DNA of 64,000 nucleotides from Aedes albopictus (GCF_035046485.1 NC_085138.1:341012263-341076262), one strand, 5' to 3'; positions 21,430-33,497 are shown, counted from the stretch's first letter. Made by a program: numbers and translations. The notes: generated by a model not told the origin, from the letters alone.

Positions 21430-22695
21430 CATTGACGTATCTAGGATTTTTTCCTAGGGGGTGCCTAGGGGGTGCCAGTTTCAGTGGCTTCCAGGTTGTT
21501 TTTTTTTTTTTTTTTGTTAACGGAAATACCGATCCACCCTCAATATCTCAGTCGCGGGAAAGTGAGCCCACAAATTTAAACGCACTATATTTTAGAGAAT
21601 AGCTTTTTTGGAAAATTCGATTCGTTGTACTCATTTAACACTTTACTTGGCATGGAGGTATGAAAACTTGATAAATTGATTGCTTATAATACATGGAATT
21701 TGTATTTTCACTTTGAACTTAACAATCATCGCGACAACCCCTTTGTTGTGTGGATTAAACACAATACATTTTCAAGGGCAATTATTAGAAGTGTAAATCT
21801 CGGAAACTATAAAATATACTCAAATTTGCGTGTAACTTGTATTCATCGTGACATCCTCTTTGTTTTATTGCATGATATCAACCATTATAAAAATAGTTTT
21901 CAAGAACAATTGTAAAAGTTATAAATACTTAAAATTGCAAAATCAGGATACATATTTGCATTTTTGGTTTGACCATACCATTAATGGCGACAGTGTTTTT
22001 GTTTTATTAGTTGAACACTACCACGTGTACATGAGAATACTTTTACAGGAAAATTACAATTCGGATAATCGAGTTTGGTTTGTACGTGTAATACAAGAAA
22101 TTTATGTTTTCGTCAAAACATTTTTTTTTCCTCATGGATTATTCCCGGTAATTTATTTTGAAATTGTTTTGCAATTTATTTCAATTTATACTTTTTTTGG
22201 AAATCTCCCAGTAATTCCTTCGGATTTGACAAATTTCTTCAGTAATATGTTTGGATCTTTCTTTAAGAATTTATTTGGTAGTATGTTGGGAATTTGATAC
22301 TAAATACCTTTCACGCATCCTTTGAAAATTTCATTGGCAATTCCAATTAGGAGTTTGTATAGCTTTTAATTTCATTGGCAAATCCTTTGAAATGTTTTCT
22401 CGGGAGTTCCTTCGCCAATTTTTTAGTAGTCCTTCATGCATTGTTTTGTTAATGTCAGCAATTCTATTGATATTTGATTTTTAAAATTCTCTAAATTACT
22501 TTTCAGGTAATTCCTTTGAGAATTTTTTTAGTGAAGCCTTTGGTAATTCATTCGATAATTACTTCGGCAAGTCATTCTACTTTTTTTTTGGGATTTTCGT
22601 CGTTTTTTAGACTTTCATTATCTATGCTATTCTGTATTCTTTAGCCGATTCATCGGAAATTTTTCCATAAATCGCTTCTAAAATTTTATTGAAAA

Positions 22696-23004
22696 CTAGC
22701 TGTCCCGGCAAACTTTGTCTTGCCGTCTTGTAGTGATTTGACAACTGTTGAGCTCAAAATAGCATCGCACTCTAGATTGGTTTCATTTCGATCGTGTGGA
22801 TCTCCTTCCCAGCTCATGAAAAATCTGAACTTTATCAATTTTCTTATTTTTCTAGTTGATTTTCGTAACTTTTTATACATATAAACACAGCCACCATGAA
22901 TACGAATCGAAACGTGCAAGGGTCATACTGATCGGTTCGGCCGTTCGTGAGTTTTGTTGCCTCAAAGAAGCTACAAACTCATTTATATATATATAGATAG
23001 ATAT
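22696..23004. mobile_element. Non-LTR 3'-end fragment inside A
   Basis: Insertion of ~309 bp absent from B (40724-40745 is the empty site). It begins CTAGCTGTCCCGGCAAAC and ends in TATATATATAGATAGATA, a simple tail as in RTE-like elements. Orientation by the tail is plus. Clade tentative. Confidence 0.6.
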
Positions 23005-23885
23005 AGATTCTTCAGACAATTTCTTCTAGATTTCTTCAGTAATTATGTAAGGAATTCCTACAGTACATGATTTCGGAATACCTTCGGCAATTTCGATATG
23101 ACTTGCATTGGAAATTTATTTGGGAATTTCATCAGCAATTCCTTTGTACATTTTGAAAGCTTCGATTATTAGTTTGGGAACTTCTTCGGTAATTCCTTTG
23201 GAAATTTATTGGGAAATTTATTAGAAATTTCCTTCGGGAATTCATTTCAAAAAAAAAAGTTTTTTTAAATTCTGTCACGGTGATTCTACGAAAATCACTT
23301 TTGGAGTTCTTTCTAAATGTTCTACAGTAATTCCTTCGATGTCTTCGGAAAATTCTTTGAGAATTTCTTCATATTTTTTTTGTGAATGTTTGTGTAAATT
23401 TTTATAGAATATATGTCGGCAATTTATTTTGAAATTGGATTTGGTCAATTTCTTTAAAAAGGCTAAATATTTTCTTCAGGAAATCCTCTGGTAACTCTTA
23501 TATGAATTCTTTTGGCAAATACTTTGAAAGTTTTAAGGTAATTTTGATGTATTTTCCTACAATTTCATTGGGAATTTGTCGCAGGAAGTGAGTTTCATAA
23601 GATTTTGTTTGAGCAAGCCAAGTTGAGAATTTGTGAATTTCCAATTCAGCAATTCTCGAAAGCAATAAATATAAATACAATTAAATCATAAAGAATTACA
23701 AAAATAATCATGGTAAAATTGCCTGAGAAATTTGCTGAAAGAAAATAACTGAAAAAGAAATTGCTGAAATAATTTCAGAGGAATAGCCATTGCAATTATA
23801 AGAAAACATCCAAAGAATTTGCTGATTAAATTCCATTGAAACTACGAAATTAAAAAAAAAAACCACTATGCCGAAGCAATCCTCA

Positions 23886-23990
23886 AAGAATTGGCCACAC
23901 TACGGTCTAGCGAATACGGACTCGTGGGTTCGTATCCCACCAGAACTCGTTTTTTTCGAAAATTCATGTCTCAATTTGTCAATCAGCAAG
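23886..23990 (+). mobile_element. tRNA-derived SINE, 5'-truncated, in A
   Basis: Anticodon half CGGTCTAGCGAATACGG and T arm GTGGG-TTCGTAT-CCCAC, a T-run, then a body matching 16790-16830 (..AAATTCA..CTCAATTTGTC). The same SINE is at the same relative place in B (47140), so it predates the A/B split. Confidence 0.6.
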
Positions 23991-24049
23991 ATTATGTGCC
24001 TTCTAATTTATTACAAGTTTTTTCCATACAATCCTATGGGATTTTACTC

Positions 24050-26540
24050 GAGATTTCCCTAGTAATACCTTCTGAGATTTCTCTGGAAATTTCAACTATT
24101 CCCGAAATTCGTTTAGGGATGCCTCTAGAGATTTGTATCAGAATTACTTCAGCTAAAATTCCTTGAAGAAGGCCAAGAGGAATTCCATAATTTCTAGAGT
24201 AATCCATGAAAAAAAAGCTGTAGAGGTATTCCTGGATGAGTCTTTGAAAAAATGCCTGGAAGAATTAAAGGAATTTCTAGAAGTATCCTAGGAAAACTGC
24301 CTAGAAGAGTCCCAGCAAGAATGCCAGCAGAAACCCCAAGAGGGATTCCTAAAGGTATCACAGTAAGAATTTCTGGAAGAGACCTAAGAGGCATTCCTGA
24401 AACATTAGAAGCAGCAAGAATCGGGATAACATACCCAGGAGGAGTTCCTGGATGAAAGTCAAGCGGGATTCTTGAAAAAATCCAATTAAAAATATTTGGA
24501 GAAATCCCAGGAAAAAAAATAGTATTTCCAAGAGAAAACATCGAAGGTACTTCTGCAAGGCTCCTAGAAAGATTGCCTTGAATAATCCTATCAAGTTTTT
24601 GGGAGAATCCTTGGAGAAATTCTTAGAGGAATCGCTAGAAGAATTCCGGGAGGTATAACAGTAAGAATTTCTGGAGGAGTGCGAGGAGGAATTGCTGGAA
24701 GAACCACAGCAGGAATAGCTTGAGAAATCCAGATGAAATTTCTGGAGGAAGGCCAATGGCCAAGGCGAGGAATCCCATGAGAAATTTTTGAGAGAGTCCT
24801 TGGATAAACTATATCGGATAAAAATTCCTAGAGGAATCACCGGAGAACTTCTGAAGAAATCATAGGAAAAATCTCAGGAGGTATTCTTAGAAGGATTCTG
24901 CGGTGTATCATTGTAGAAATCTTAGGAGGTATTGCTGGAGGAAACTATACAAGAATTTATAGGGAAACTCCATCAGGAATGCCTGGGGAAATCCAAAGAA
25001 AAAAATCATGGAATACCTAGAAAGCCCCTGCAAGGTCCGGTAGAGGTATTCTGGAAGAATCTATGGGGAAGGCCCTGAAGGAATCGCAGGAGGATTTTGT
25101 GAAGAAATCCCAGGATTATTTCTCGGAAGAATTGCAGCCATAATGCTAGTTATAAATTCGTGTAGAAATCACTAGAAGAATTTCTAGACGTATCATAGTA
25201 AGAATTTCTGAAGGAATTGCTGGACGAACCGCAGGAGGAGTTGTTTGAGGTATTCTTGGTGGAAGGCCAAATAGATTTCCCACAGGAATTCCTTGAGGAA
25301 TTTCTGGAGGAATCTTTGGATAAAATCTCTGAATGTATTCCTGGATGAGTCCTTGGAGAAATCCCTGGTAGAAGCACAAAAGAAATTTCTGCAAGAATCC
25401 CAGGAAGATTGCCTGGAAAGATCCCTGCAAATAGACAGGAGTAAGCTGTGAAAGAAACCGTAGCAGTAAGAATTTGTGGAGGAAGAATAGCTGGAAGAAC
25501 CGCAGAAATTGCTTGAGGAATCCCAGCAAGAATATCTGAAAGAATTCCTAGAATTCCGGGAGGTTTCATAGAAGTAATTTCTGGAGGAATCCTGGAATCG
25601 GGAGCACCGGGGGTATCCTAAGGGAAATTCCTCTAATATATGCCTAGAGGAATACATACAGTACTCCATGAAAGATTTGGTAGAAGTATACTGGAGGAAT
25701 CCCTGATGGAATCGCAGGGGGATTTTCTGAACGAAACTCAGTAAATTATCCCGAAAGTATTGCAACAAGTAAGTATTCCAGGAGTCCTAATTATTCTGAA
25801 TATAATTCTGAAGGAGTCCTAATGGGAATTGCTTGAAGATTTACAGCTGGAGCTCATGAAGGAAGGCCAATAGAAGTTCTTGGAGAAATCCCCGGTGGCA
25901 TTTCTGAAAGTACCTTTGGAGGAAGTCCTGGTTAAATCCTTGAAAAAATCTCTGGAATAATCATCGAAGTGATTTTAGGAAAAAATTACAGGTAGATTTT
26001 CCGGAAGAATTGTCGGAAGATCTTCCCTAGTAGAATTCCTAAAGGACCCACAGTGAGAGTTTTTGGAAGAGTTCTAAGAGATTCGCAGCAAGAGTTGCTT
26101 GAGGAATCCTAGCCACTATTCCCGGAAGAAGGCCAATGAAAGCTGGAAAAATTCCATGAGAAATTTCTGGAAGAATCTCTGAATTAAATCTGAATAAAAT
26201 TGCCTGAGGAACTTCTGAAAGAATTCCAGGAAGATTATCTAGAATAATCCCACCAGGAATTCCTCAAAGAATTCCAAGCGGAGGAATTCCTAGAATAATT
26301 CAAGAAGTATCATAGAAAGAATTTCCAAAGAAATTCCAGAAGAAATTGCTGAATCAATCTCTGCAGAAATTTCTAGTATGTACAACCCTATCAGGACGAA
26401 CTGCCTGGAAAATCCTATGGGAAGTTAATTGAAAAAATGTCGGGTAGAATCCATAGAGGAAGCCTAGAGAAATCACTGTATGATTAGATAGATGCATTTC
26501 TGGAGGAATCCATGGAGAAGTCTGTTGACTGTTCTTACCG
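24050..26540. repeat. Degenerate GAATTCCT minisatellite of A
   Basis: Irregular ~24-36-bp words such as GGAGGAATTCCTGGAAGAAT. Three overlapping minus-strand frames (115-191 codons, rich in SSRNSS or LPGI repeats) are by-products. The B counterpart spans 47290-49050. Confidence 0.7.
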
Positions 26541-26745
26541 ATATGCAAAACGCCAAAACGTACAACAGATATATAAGTAATAACGGGTGTGCTTATATTT
26601 TATTCGAATGTGCCATTAATAAATATTGGAATTATTGTGTCAAGTTTTAAATTTTATATAAATATCAAAGAAAAATTCTAGGGGGTGCCAAATTTGTTCA
26701 AGGGGGTGCCAGGCACCCCTGGAACCCCCCCTAGCTACGCCAATG

Positions 26746-26753
26746 GTCACACA
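26746..26753. repeat. 8-bp target duplication of element A (right)
   Basis: GTCACACA, identical to 21422-21429. Confidence 0.85.
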
Positions 26754-26935
26754 GTTCTGGGCCAATCTATGGGAGAACCCTGTCCAGCACAGCGACGATG
26801 GGATGTGGTTGCCAGAGGAAGAGCGACAGTGTAAAGGAGTTGGATTCATGATCGCGGTCGTAGTTACCGCCCAGGATATTCGTAAGGCTACCCGCTATAC
26901 CAGAAATTGGGCAGCGCAATTTTTGGAATAAAAAA
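26754..26935 (+). pseudogene. LINE L2, segment 2
   Basis: Continues the L2 frame after element A: QFWANLWENPVQHSDD ... VTAQDIRKATRYTRNWAA. It ends at the A-run where E2 inserted; the frame QRNFWNKK|LSTIHG continues at 32463 after E2. Confidence 0.65.
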
Positions 26936-29197
26936 CCCTAATTAATCCACCTAGCGGTGATGGTGCCTTTCTCGTGCTTTAAAATATCCTTTCAACAAAA
27001 CTCGAGCGACATGTTGATGACATTGGCATAAATACAAAATGAAAACTGCTTGCTAAATCTACTCAATATGGATACATTTTATATTAGCATAACATCCAAT
27101 ATTCAGAAAATATAAGACAACGATCCAAAACTCAAACCAAACAAGTGTCATGAAGCCGCAAAATTTTGAAACGTCATTTTAGATTTTCCGGTCATCATTT
27201 TATGATTCCGGATATCTACCCCAACTAAACTAACCGCCATCTTGAACATTGAGACACCATCTTGGATGTTCTGGAATTCATTTTTGGACTCTGCACCTAA
27301 AATTACATAAAATAATCGCCGTATTGAATTTTGGCATGTCGTTTATGATTTTCTGATTACCAGTTTTGGACGAAGACCGGCATTCTTCCCCATTCAAATT
27401 ATAGTCATAATGCAGACCTTGTGAAACAGCGCACAGCTTGGATTTTCTGACTTCAAATTTTGAATTCTGGACATATTTTCATACAAAATATGCCCATAAT
27501 GCAAGAATTAAAAATCCTATAAAATAGGCACTAACTTGAATACCGGGCCATTATCTTGGACTTTGGACCGCTATCTTGGACTCCGACATATTTGGACGCT
27601 ATTCTTGGACCGTGGACTCCGAACATATTTCCCATATCAAATACACTTATTTTACATAGTTTTAGAGCTCAAAATTCCTTAACCTTCCGCAACTCGCGCG
27701 GTTGGCTACCTGCGTCAGCACCACGCTAATGCTGAGTTCAGAAAGCGAGATTTTTTCAACGTGTTGTACAAAATACAACAGCGCGATCGCTCGAGGGTTA
27801 AAACAGCCACCATCTTTTGTTGACGCGATCAAATTCTTATTTTTCCATTCAACGTTGACCCATCCTGCTATAAATTTACACCTTAGGAATCTGAAATGGT
27901 ACGATTTGATGAGATCGCTTTAGTTTTGTCTATATTTTGTTCTCATATATGAGAACTTAGACCTATTCGTCACTGTTGTTCATACCTAATGTTTATCAGG
28001 CCATTAAACAAAGCCACGATTTAATTTTTCACATGAACGTTGGTTCTGCTACACAACAGCTAGTCTCTAATGTGATCTAAGGTTATTTTCTTGCTAACCG
28101 TTCATTAGATTATCAAAAAATCTTCGATCTGATGTGTCGTATGTAAGGGTTTGGTTCATTTTTATATTTGGTAATTTCCGGTGGGATAGCCGGATCTGAT
28201 TCCATGAGTCATGGACCATGACACTACCGGTTGTCCCAATTATGGTCTGAGAATATTTTATTGCTACTTATTCACCTTTACCTAATCACCGCGATTTGAT
28301 ATATCGCATGAATGGGTTTGCTTCACTTTTACTTCTAACCACTTTCGAAGCCACAGCTGAACCCGCACTACCGGGAATCTAATGTGGTCTGACCTTATTT
28401 TTTCATCAGGTTGTCGATAAGTCGTGATCAGGCTTGTTAGAGATCACAGTCATTTGAACCTTTTCGTCGATATTCGGCCTCCTTTATCTCCGACATTTGC
28501 AACACAAGCAATCAAACTACTGTTCGAAACAAAAATGTCAAACGAATGCACTTCACCACGATAGCGGCTTCGGGAGACGGTTCGGCTTTTGTTATTCCTG
28601 TCTTCTTCCATAATAAGAGCTATGTTGCCCATCTGTGTGTCGTATTGAATGCAAGATGCAATCATAAGCTAATATTAACTTTCATAATCGGAATTGGCTG
28701 AAAATCTATGCGTAAAGCTAGAAGTAGACAAATGTCATCGTGTCAGATGACATTGATTTGACCCTTTCTTATGATTATTGATCTTCGTTCTACTGCTCGT
28801 TTTGTGTGTAGGTAAGAGGTAACGATAGCGCACGAATGTAACAAAGCCGACTGACACCCGACTGCGGCAACGAAATGAAGGTAGTAAAAAGTGTCGAATG
28901 TTTACAAGACTGGTCGTGATTTGATGTACCGCATCCATGGGTTTGGTTAAATTTTACATTTTACTACAGTAGACGTTCGATAAGTGCAACATGTTTACGT
29001 TTCAGTTACCGAATGAAATTCGCTAACTGCAACGACTGACAGCCGTCAAACAGTTGTCAATTGCTGCTGGACGCAGCCAGAATGCACTAAAAACATCGCA
29101 ATGCAGCTGTAGTGCATCCGAAAAAACATCGCAACACTGTTGACGTTTTGTTTTTGACAGATAGCGGTGCGATAACTGCAAAATGGTTGCACTTAGT

Positions 29198-30421
29198 TGT
29201 TTGTTTGTTTGTTTATTTATTAACGACCCTTTAATCAAACATGATCATTCGGGTCGGAATCTAAATCTAAATACAAAAAATAATACAAATTTCATTGCTG
29301 TTTTCTCCGTTTCTCTCTATCAATACTCCTGCGTAACCATTTAATCCATGCGTTCATGTCATCATCGCGGTCGGGCTCGAGATCATCATCGTCGTCTTCA
29401 TTCAATTCAATGCTACTCATATCGAAATCCGGGCTGCGTTCTCTCTGCGTTTGTTCAACTTTGCGAAAGAATTTTTCGTTGCTATCCTGCTTCTTTCTCG
29501 GTGGCGATGGCGACTCCGTTGTTGGTTTGTTCGTAACCACCACACGCTCGGGTGGCTGTACACTGTGTTGTTGTTGCTTGTTTCTCCTTCTTTTCCCGCC
29601 GCCGGTAGTAGCGACGTCTACCGATAGCTTGTTGGTCGGTTTATTTTCCACCACGCTGGAGTAGCTCGAACGGATGTTCGGCTCGTTCGCTTCGTTCGCT
29701 TGTTTGAGTATCGAGCTACTATCGCCCGCGGGTTTGTTGGCTGTCGATTGTTTGTCAGGCTTGATTTTGTCTGCTTTTTTATTTTGTACACATGTACTGC
29801 CAGGATGCAGTGGCTGGGTACAGTGCTTGCATGAAGCAGGTTGATTACGGTAGGTAATCAAGGTTTCTTGTCCTTGGATCGTAACGAACGATCTGATATG
29901 ACAGCGAAGTGTCATAACCGCTACACGTACCCCAGATGAAACATTTTGGTAGGGGAATGATGGACCCCAACTCAACTCTTTCACTTCGTGTACATCACCG
30001 AAGTGACGTAGATAAACAGCTATATCTTCGTTGCTTACACATTCGGAGAGGTCATGAACTTTGACCTCCGTACAACCGCGGTCAATCGTCAATCGCACTG
30101 GATATTTGCAGCCTTCCACTTCGAGCTCGTGTCGTCCGTTGTGTTCTTGCACTATTTTTTCGGCCATCGCAAGATCGGCACATTTAACATGCGCGCATTT
30201 CAAAGAATGATTAATCTGCAAGCGTTTCACTTGGCTGGGCAGTAGACCAAGGGTTTGATTAACGAACCCGTGGATTTGCTCAAAACTTGGCCGTCGCGGA
30301 AAGTTCGCTAGGTCTACTTTGAACGTGTTCTCTCGTGAATTGAGAGCCATCACAGCGAACTGATGGAACAGCTTCTCGCAATTAAAACACGTCCAACCGA
30401 TACGAAGACGGATCGCAAACT
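29198..30421 (-). mobile_element. ORF1-only non-LTR retrotransposon copy
   Basis: 1224 bp flanked by a 12-bp duplication GTTGCACTTAGT (29186-29197 and 30422-30433). On the minus strand: ~71-bp 5' UTR, one intact ORF, 94-bp 3' UTR with GTCGTTAATAAATAAAC and a (CAAA)n tail. No ORF2. The flanking duplication means that this short form is a complete integration product, not a degraded LINE. Confidence 0.75.
29292..30350 (-). CDS. LINE ORF1 (Gag-like nucleic-acid-binding protein), intact
   Basis: 352 aa from the Met at 30350 (MALNSRENTFKVDL); an in-frame Met 26 codons upstream lies close to the element edge and is less likely. N-terminal ~90 residues and residues 95-170 look like two RRM-type folds (PSFEQIHGFVNQTLGL; TEVKVHDLSE...VHEVKELSWG). 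A single CCHC knuckle, C-X2-C-X4-H-X4-C, is at 174-187. The C-terminal half is polar and low complexity, with KRRRNKQQQ near 265 and an acidic run EDDDDDLEPDRDDD near 325. It resembles ORF1 of mosquito Jockey/Loa-type LINEs by recall. Role: RNA binding and assembly of the retrotransposition particle. No stop or frameshift, so it may still be functional. Confidence 0.8.
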   Translation of the reverse strand: MALNSRENTFKVDLANFPRRPSFEQIHGFVNQTLGLLPSQVKRLQINHSLKCAHVKCADLAMAEKIVQEHNGRHELEVEGCKYPVRLTIDRGCTEVKVHDLSECVSNEDIAVYLRHFGDVHEVKELSWGPSFPYQNVSSGVRVAVMTLRCHIRSFVTIQGQETLITYRNQPASCKHCTQPLHPGSTCVQNKKADKIKPDKQSTANKPAGDSSSILKQANEANEPNIRSSYSSVVENKPTNKLSVDVATTGGGKRRRNKQQQHSVQPPERVVVTNKPTTESPSPPRKKQDSNEKFFRKVEQTQRERSPDFDMSSIELNEDDDDDLEPDRDDDMNAWIKWLRRSIDREKRRKQQ

Positions 30422-30855
30422 GTTGCACTTAGTGGATTTGCAGTTAAAAAGCATTGCAGTTAAACCATTTGCACCGAGCGAACGTCTACTGTACCCGGAT
30501 CTGATTCCGGGTAACTACCGGCTGAACCAAATATGGTCTAACATTATTGTCTTGTTAACTGCTCATCGGTTAACCAAAAACGCTGCAAATTGAAGGTGTC
30601 ACATGCAGGGTTTGACAATTTCGACGGGACTCTCGGAACCAATTCCGGAACACTACCAGTTGTCTTTAGTGTGACGTAAGGCTATTTTCTAGCTAACTGT
30701 TCATCAGGTTATCGCAAAAGTCACGATTTGATGTACCACATGCCTGGATTTGGTTTACTTTTACATTTGGCCTCTTCCGGCTACTCAAAATCGATTCCGA
30801 AACACTTGCTGGCCGTTCATTAGGTAATCTAAAAAGCCGCTATTTGATGTGACAC

Positions 30856-32080
30856 ATGTACGGGTTTGTTTCTCTTTCAGATTTAACCACTTTGGCGGGA
30901 ACCCCGGAACGGGTTCCGGAACACTACTGGTTCAGATATGGTCTGAGATGGTTTTCCTGCTCATTGTCCATCACATCATCGAAAATGCCGTGGTTTGATG
31001 TGCCGCATGTATGGGTTTGGTTCAATTGTATATTTGGCCACTTCCAGCGGAACGACTAGAACCGGTTCCGGAACACTACCGGTTCAGATATGGTCTGAGA
31101 TGGTTTTCCTGCTCATTGTCCATCAGGTCATCGAAAATGCCGTGGTTTGATGCGCCGCATGCATGGGTTTGGTTCAATTGTATAATTGGCCACTTCCAGC
31201 GGGACGCCTAGAACCGGTTCAGGAACACTACCGGTTCAGATATGGTCTGAGATGATTTTCCTGCTCATTATCCATCAGGTCATCGAAAATGCCGTGGCTT
31301 GATGTGCCGCATGTATGGTTTGGTTCAATTGTATATTTGGCCACTTCCAGTGGAACGACTAGAACCGGTTCCGGAACACTACCGGTTCAGATATGGTCTG
31401 AGATGGTTTTCCTGCTCATTGTCCATCAGGTCATCGAAAATGCCGTGGTTTGATGCGCCGCATGCATGGGTTTGGTTCAATTGTATAATTGGCCACTTCC
31501 AGCGGGACGCCTAGAACCGGTTCAGGAACACTACCGGTTCAGATATGGTCTGAGATGATTTTCCTGCTCATTATCCATCAGGTCATCGAAAATGCCGTGG
31601 CTTGATGTGCCGCATGTATGGTTTGGTTCAATTGTATATTTGGCCACTTCCAGTGGAACGCCTAGAACCGGTTCCGGAACACTACCGGTTCAGATATGGT
31701 CTGAGATGATTTTCCTGCTTACTGTCCATCAGATCATCTAAAATGCCGTGGTTTGATGCGTCGCTTGCATGGGTTTGGTACAATTGTATATTTGGCCACT
31801 TCCAGCGGGACGCCCAGAACCGGTTCGGGAACACTACCGGTTCAGATATGGTCTGAGACTATATTCCTGCTTGCCACTCATCAGGTTATCGAAAATGACG
31901 TGGTTTGATGTGTCTTATGCATGGGTTTGGTTCACTTTGATATTTGCCACTTCCGGCGGGACACCCGGAACCGGTTCCGGGACACTACCGGTTCAGATAT
32001 GGTCTTAGACTATTTTTCTGCTTACCGCTCATCAGGTTATCGAAAATGCCGTGGTTTGATGTGTCGCATGCATAGGTTTG
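30856..32080. repeat. ~152-bp tandem repeats inside E2
   Basis: About eight units. The spacing of GGGTTTGGTTCAATTGTAT is 152 bp at 31013 and 31165. Alternate units are near-identical (31011-31211 versus 31299-31514), showing a two-unit higher-order repeat. The frames starting MGLVQLYIWPLPA are by-products. Confidence 0.85.
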
Positions 32081-32268
32081 ATGCATTTTCATATCTGGCC
32101 CCTTCCTGGGGTACCGTTCCGGAACACCTAAATGGCCATATCTCCGGAACGGCTGAACCGATCCGAACAATTTTCAATAGGAAACAATGGGACCAGATTC
32201 CGCGTCGAATGAACCGTCGGTCATTGAAATCGGATGAGGTTTACTGCCAAAAAGTGATGTGAGTTTTT

Positions 32269-32330
32269 TTGTACACACACATACACACATACACACACAC
32301 ATACATACACACACACATACATACACACAG
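32269..32330. repeat. CA/TACACA microsatellite of E2
   Basis: Same position relative to the right end as in E1. Confidence 0.9.
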
Positions 32331-32462
32331 ACATCACCTCAATTCGTCGATCTGAGTCGATTGGTATATGTGATTTGACCCTCCGGGCCTTCTATCAAAA
32401 AGTCATTTTTGGAGTGAACATATAGCCTTTCCAGTACACTTGGTGTACGAGAAAGGCAAAAA

Positions 32463-32681
32463 CTCTCAACGATTCACGGGCGGATGGCGGAATGCTTCAA
32501 CACGATGCTAGAAGACCCCACGCAGCTACCAGAGTTCATTACCAGGGGTATCACTTATCTTCTGCCGAAGGACCAAAATACAGCTGATCCAGCAAAGTGC
32601 AGACCAATAACGTGCCTTTCCAGTCTGTACAAAATGCTGTCGTCGGTAATGGCGAGGAGGATACAAGCATACAAGCTATAG
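32463..32681 (+). pseudogene. LINE L2, segment 3 (RT N-terminal region)
   Basis: LSTIHGRMAECFNTML, GITYLLPKDQNTADPAKC and RPITCLSSLYKMLSSVMARR: the 'LPK......RPI..L....K..S.....R' pattern of non-LTR reverse transcriptases. Starts directly after E2 and ends at another insertion near 32676. Confidence 0.8.
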
Positions 32682-32945
32682 TAAATATATAATATTACTG
32701 TGTACGGTCGGACTTAACAGACTTAGATGATTGTAAGCATAAAGCAACACACATGGTTACAAAACAGTGGCGGCAGCGTATGTAAGGGTTACATAGAAAC
32801 CACTGTGACTTACTGTGCTACCCTTACATACGCTGCCGTCACTGTTTTGTAATCATGTGTGTTGTTTGGGAGGGCATGACTTTTCAATAACTGAAATAAA
32901 GATCTTTCTGTCAGAAACTGTAAAACCGAGCACCCCTATTATCTC
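32676..32945. mobile_element. Small foldback insertion in L2
   Basis: Splits RRIQAY (32658-32675) from TQAYCDANN (32946 onward). Internal inverted repeat: 32744-32789 with 32820-32865 (GGCAGCGTATGTAAGGGT and complement). Possible ~10-bp duplication ACAAGC(A/C)TAC. Family unknown. Confidence 0.5.
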
Positions 32946-33291
32946 TACACAAGCCTACTGCGATGCCAACAACGTGATGACCGAGAAACAAAAAGGGTGT
33001 CGCAAGAACACGCAAGGCTGCAAAGATCAGGTCATCAGATGTGCAGTCATTGTGGGTCAAGCCACCGAAAAGCAGAGGAACCTGAGCATGGCGTATATCG
33101 ACTACAAGAAGGCGTACGACTCAGTAGCGTACTCGTACCTTCTTAAGGTACTGCAACTGTACAAGGTAGACGAGAACGTCATCAGGATGATGCAACACCA
33201 GGCTGATGTGGAGCACGTCCCTACAAATTACCGACGGAACAGCTGTGTTGCGGTCCATAACTCTCAGTATCTGGAGGGGGATACACTAAAA
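32946..33291 (+). pseudogene. LINE L2, segment 4 (RT palm)
   Basis: CDANNVMTEKQKGCRKNTQG, CKDQVIRCAVIV, then the RT motif AYIDYKKAYDSVAYSYLLK with the catalytic Asp in YIDYKKAYD. Ends at LEGDTL, the QGD motif, where the composite element at 33292 interrupts. Confidence 0.85.
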
Positions 33292-33438
33292 CCTCTTTTT
33301 ATGCATGTTTTGCCTTTCTCGTACACTAAGTGTACTGGAAAGGCTATAGGTTCACTCCAAAAATGACTTTTTGATAGAAGGCCCGGAGGGTCGAGTCACA
33401 TATACCAATCAACTCAGCTCGACGAATTGAGGTGATGT

Positions 33439-33497
33439 CTGTGTGTGTGTATGTATGTGTGTGTGTGTGTATGTATGTGTGTGTGTATGTGTGTGTA
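33439..33497. repeat. GT microsatellite of E3
   Basis: TGTGTGTGTATGTATG run, the complement of the E4 run at 44687-44745. Confidence 0.9.

Larger units (their letters stand above)
21430..26745. mobile_element. Large non-autonomous hAT-like element A
   Basis: 5316 bp. Ends CATTGACGTATCTAGGA (left) and CATTGGCGTAGCTAGGG (reverse complement of right) with 8-bp duplications GTCACACA. Deleting the element plus one duplication restores the L2 frame (..GDVT-QFWANLWEN). The 8-bp duplication and CA.TGGCGTA termini point to hAT. The interior has no transposase and consists of AT-rich sequence and degenerate GAATTCCT repeats, with a LINE/RTE-like 3' fragment and a SINE. A sister copy, B, lies at 39733. 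Confidence 0.8.
28967..30491. mobile_element. pogo/Tigger-like MITE (TA target) interrupted by a LINE copy
   Basis: Termini CAGTAGACGTTCGATAAG and CAGTAGACGTTCGCTCGG (reverse complement of right), TA on both sides (28965-28966 and 30492-30493). About 289 bp without the insertion; repeated TAACTGCAA words in both arms are typical of pogo-like termini. Confidence 0.75.
26936..32457 (-). mobile_element. Helentron/DINE-1-like element, copy E2
   Basis: Left end CCCTAATTAATCCACC after A6. Subterminal TGCCTTTCTCGT near 26972, right end ACGAGAAAGGC at 32457 followed by A5. Contains a pogo-like MITE (28967-30491), itself carrying an ORF1 LINE copy, then ~152-bp tandem repeats (30856-32080) and CA microsatellite (32269-32330). 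Inserted in an A-run of LINE L2, whose coding sense resumes beyond it. Confidence 0.65.

Noticed and set aside
24358..25768. Serine/asparagine- and leucine-rich minus-strand frames in the GAATTCC tract
   Set aside because: Several overlapping frames in the same degenerate repeat; composition is dictated by GAATTC words.
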